Shown: positions 61,323 through 64,000 of the stretch, piece by piece | Numbering within the stretch: position 1 is the stretch's first letter | How the letters are laid out: each line of letters opens with the position of its first letter | From: Daucus carota subsp. sativus | Taxonomy: Eukaryota; Streptophyta; Magnoliopsida; Apiales; Apiaceae | Assembly: GCF_001625215.2 (NCBI RefSeq) | Contig: NC_030384.2 | Location: forward strand, 44,860,390 to 44,924,389 | Reading direction: 5' to 3' | DNA: 64,000 nt | Made by a program: the position numbers and the translations under genes | Notes under the pieces: model-generated | What the model was told of the DNA's origin: nothing | Seen by the model: the letters and a program-made list of their open reading frames with translations, nothing else | Database searches by the model: none

Positions 61323-63836
61323 ATGGAGAACTTAGCACAGCTGGAATCTCTGTGTGAAAGGCTGTACAAATCTCAGGATTCCGTTGAACGATCTCATGCC
61401 GAAAATGCGCTCAGATGCTTTTCAGTAGACAGTAACTACATTCTGCAGTGTCAATATATTCTAGAGAATGCATCAACTCCATATGCACTAATGATGGCCA
61501 GCTCGAGTCTGTTAAAACAAGTCACTGATCACCGTCTACCTTTGCAGCTACGGCTTGATATTCGTAATACTCTTTAAACTTTAAGACAATTATAACACAG
61601 TTACATGCTGTAGGCTGTCTTCTTCTACTTCATATAATCCTGTCTCCAGCCTTATACATTATCAGTATTCGTGATCATGCATCATAAATAATAGTTATTC
61701 ACAGTGGTTTATATTATCAATTCTGTAATTGAAGACAGCATTATTGTGATGCTAATATATATTTTGAGTTTTGTATGGATCCAATTTACTAATCTGCTTT
61801 CTGTTTGAAGGAAACTATGTTTTAAGCTATCTGGCGACCAGGGGGCCTAAATTGGAGAATTTTGTTATTGGAGCTCTAATTCATGTTCTATGCCGAATCA
61901 CAAAATTTGGGTGGCTTGAAGATGACAACTTTAGAGAGGTGGTTAAGGAGTCCATGAATTTCCTGAGTCAGGTGAAGCACAATAATAGTTGTCGATGGTT
62001 TAATTTCTTGATAAATTTTAACTTCCCCCAAGTGGTGCTATTATGTGTAATAAAAGTTTCGCACAGTTCCAACTGATTGCAGTCAGGGCTGTAATTACTA
62101 GTTAGTCTTACCTTCATAAGAATCTGACTTAGGCTTACATTCTGTTGGCTGCATTAAGATTGTTGATTTGAGGATCATGATATAGTGTTTTATTGAAATC
62201 AAATCTTTTCCCTTTGATAGTTTCCTTAAATAAGCCAAAAATAAGGTTGTCTTAAATGTCTTGGTTTCTTTTTGCCACCAACCTTTGTGGTTATATTGAT
62301 ATTTGTCACAGTGTAGTTCACAAGAGAAAATTGTACAATATTCCAGTTTGATTTGTTCCAGTCTAACATAACTGGATGTTCATCTTCTGTTCTAGTGATT
62401 CATTCTAAAACTGCTTTGTTAAATGTACTAAAGTAATATACCAACTTATTTGCAATCTTTTATTAGGCATGTGCTTTATAATCATGATGCACCATGCAGC
62501 TCTTTGTTGGTTATATATGCATTTAAAATACAGGCTTCTACTTTAAATGTGGTTTGAACGTGATGTCATTCTAAGTAGTTTGAACAATAAATTTTATTAG
62601 CCCAATGGTAAGGGGTTATCCTCTGGGTTCTATACTCGCTAACCCCGAGATTTATTACTTTAAAAACCTTATAGGCCTAGTCAAAAAAAGAAGAAAAAAC
62701 CATCCCTGAGATTCCCTGTACAAAGATGGTATTATTGTTTATAATAATTCAGGATTCTTCTTTGTTAAAATTTTCATGTATATTCTAATTTCTAATTTAT
62801 ATCTCTTACTTAGATGGGGTCTGTGAGTGTCATTAAAGGTTGCTATCCCTAGATACATATTTTTATGTTTACATTGAAACTTCATATGAAATTCGGATGG
62901 TTTACGGAAAGTCTGGTACTTCGGTTACATACTATCATGATTTTGAGTGTGAGAATGAAGGACCTGCGGTCCTGCACCCAGTAGTTAATGGCCGAGAGCA
63001 TGCTTCAAGGGTTATAGAGTGACAAATTCTTTGTTCCCAGGTGTCTTTTTAGATCTTGTAGTAGATTGGTAGATCTGCGTCTGTTAAAGTTGCGAGTAGT
63101 TTCTAAAAGTATATGCATCTTGATGTTCATTTCTGTATTAGTACAAAAGATGCAGATATATTTACAAGTATTGTTCTTACATTTGTATAATGAATGGAAG
63201 GGTTTGTACACTGACTGCATCAGTCTTTACGAGGAAACTATTAGTTGGTGGTTATGTGCAGCCCCCAATTTATATTTCCTGTCTCACCATAACACAATAA
63301 CTGGATCTTGATGACACATTGATGCTACTTAAATCAGTGTCATTCTTTATTATCAAGTCATCTAATATTACAAAATACACTAGTTGACATCACCTACTTA
63401 AGGTTATGTCTGGAGAAAGGTGACCACGTTCTATGAAATTTGTCCCTTTGTCTGCAAGGCAATTATACAGATCATGTTCTTGCATAGTATTCACTGTTAG
63501 TAGGCACTACTTTTTACTTAAGTTTATTTGTTAATATGTCCGAATAATGGAAATGCCTAGGTGTGTGTCAGTTTTCTCCACTTTATCTTCATATGATAAT
63601 TTTTTTTTATTAGTCAATCTAGAGAATCAGGTTGTTTCAAATTCTCTTTCGATGTTAATATGTGAATTCAAATACCTCATGGTTAGTATCGTAATATATG
63701 TATTTAACCATCTATGGAAATGATAGCAGTAACTATCCAAATTAACCTATTTACCATTTTCACCTGTCATCAGGAAGCTTCTCACTATATCATTGGACTG
63801 AAGATATTGAATCAACTGATTGCTGAAATGTTTCAG
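61323..63836 (+). CDS. XPO7: Exportin-7-like nuclear transport receptor, first three coding exons (runs off the window)
   Basis: A RanGTP-dependent importin-beta-type export receptor acting at the nuclear pore. Coding exons: 61323-61563, 61811-61971, 63774-63836, GT-AG and in frame, giving 155 residues before the window ends in intron 3. The N-terminus MENLAQLESLCERLYKSQDS matches plant exportin-7 and continues through CQYILENASTPYALMMASSS and LKQVTDHRLPLQLRLDIR. Exon 2 gives NYVLSYLATRGP and CRITKFGWLEDDNFREVVKE; exon 3 gives EASHYIIGLKILNQLIAEMF. These are the importin-N-terminal and first HEAT-like repeats. The upstream frame is open from 61164, but 61323 matches the family start. Most of the roughly 1050-residue protein lies beyond the window. 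Confidence 0.93.
61972..63773 (+). other. Exportin intron 2 with an orphan coding-like fragment
   Basis: A 1.8-kb intron holding the SINE-like element and, at 62870-63022, an open stretch encoding SYEIRMVYGKSGTSVTYYHD and ending REHASRVIE-stop. The fragment is not part of exportin-7 and I recognise no family. It may be a retroposed or transposon-carried exon. Confidence 0.5.
62595..62700 (+). mobile_element. tRNA-derived SINE-like element in exportin intron 2
   Basis: TTAGCCCAATGGTAAGG (62596-62612) is a good Pol III A box, GGGTTCTATACTC (62625-62637) a B-box-like element at tRNA spacing, and the element ends in TCAAAAAAAGAAGAAAAAA (62681-62698). The downstream GCTAACCCCGAGATTTATTAC block resembles plant SINE bodies. 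No full tRNA cloverleaf can be drawn, so it is not a tRNA gene. Confidence 0.6.
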
Positions 63837-64000
63837 GTTGTCCACTTTCAACTTGTGTTAGCTATTAAATTTACAAAAATCTATGTACTTTGCCGTAACT
63901 TAAGTGTATAAAAATTCACCATAAGTGTGAATTTGAATTTTGTTCCTGTGTCTATTCTTCAAAAATGTGCATAGTTTTGGTAGTAATGCTTGTCCTATTT

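Noticed and set aside
62595..62660. Possible tRNA gene (A- and B-box-like sequences)
   Set aside because: No acceptor stem or anticodon arm can be drawn, and it ends in an A-rich tail; a SINE explains it better.

Overview
The window is nuclear DNA of a flowering plant, most likely a eudicot. The signs are GT-AG introns, AT-rich intergenic DNA full of small DNA transposons, plant-type NLR genes, a VQ-motif gene, a plant SPT6-like gene with a WG/GW tail, and a plant NAC-alpha gene with a Site II plus telo-box promoter. The species cannot be fixed from sequence alone.

Layout. 1-9402 (+): the 3' two thirds or more of an SPT6-like transcription elongation factor. The first visible exon is already internal, and the gene ends in a glycine-rich tail with about 34 WG dipeptides. 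12012-14049 (+): complete nascent polypeptide-associated complex alpha gene, four coding exons. 17948-21823 (+): an NB-ARC-LRR resistance-type protein without an N-terminal CC/TIR domain. 23066-25618 (-): an RPP13-like protein that has lost the NB-ARC ATPase and carries a disordered insertion near its C-terminal LRRs. The two NLR-type genes converge. 27140-29711 (+): a nine-exon USP-like plus pseudokinase gene, divergent from the RPP13-like gene. 39749-40399 (+): a single-exon VQ-motif, calmodulin-binding-protein-25-like gene. 61323 to the window end (+): the first three coding exons of an exportin-7-like gene, with a leader intron of about 1.8 kb.

The gene-poor middle (30-58 kb) is mostly transposons. 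A 4.38-kb Mutator-like element (32825-37207) has long terminal inverted repeats and a perfect 10-bp target-site duplication and carries exon-like fragments in both orientations. A candidate Helitron of about 8.2 kb (44562 to about 52741, minus strand) has a textbook hairpin-CTAG terminus and contains unrecognised multi-exon-like sequence. Two hAT elements have perfect 8-bp target-site duplications, and there are several Stowaway-like and hAT-like MITEs.

The genes do not form one pathway. Housekeeping functions (transcription elongation, co-translational chaperoning, nuclear transport) flank a small immune-type cluster of two NLR-related genes next to a pseudokinase, with a VQ gene 10 kb further on. 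I found no convincing new biological system. The best leads are the gene-fragment-bearing MULE and Helitron, the complementary degenerate NLR pair, and the two apparent GC-AG introns in the pseudokinase gene. All names are from recognition by eye; no search was run.
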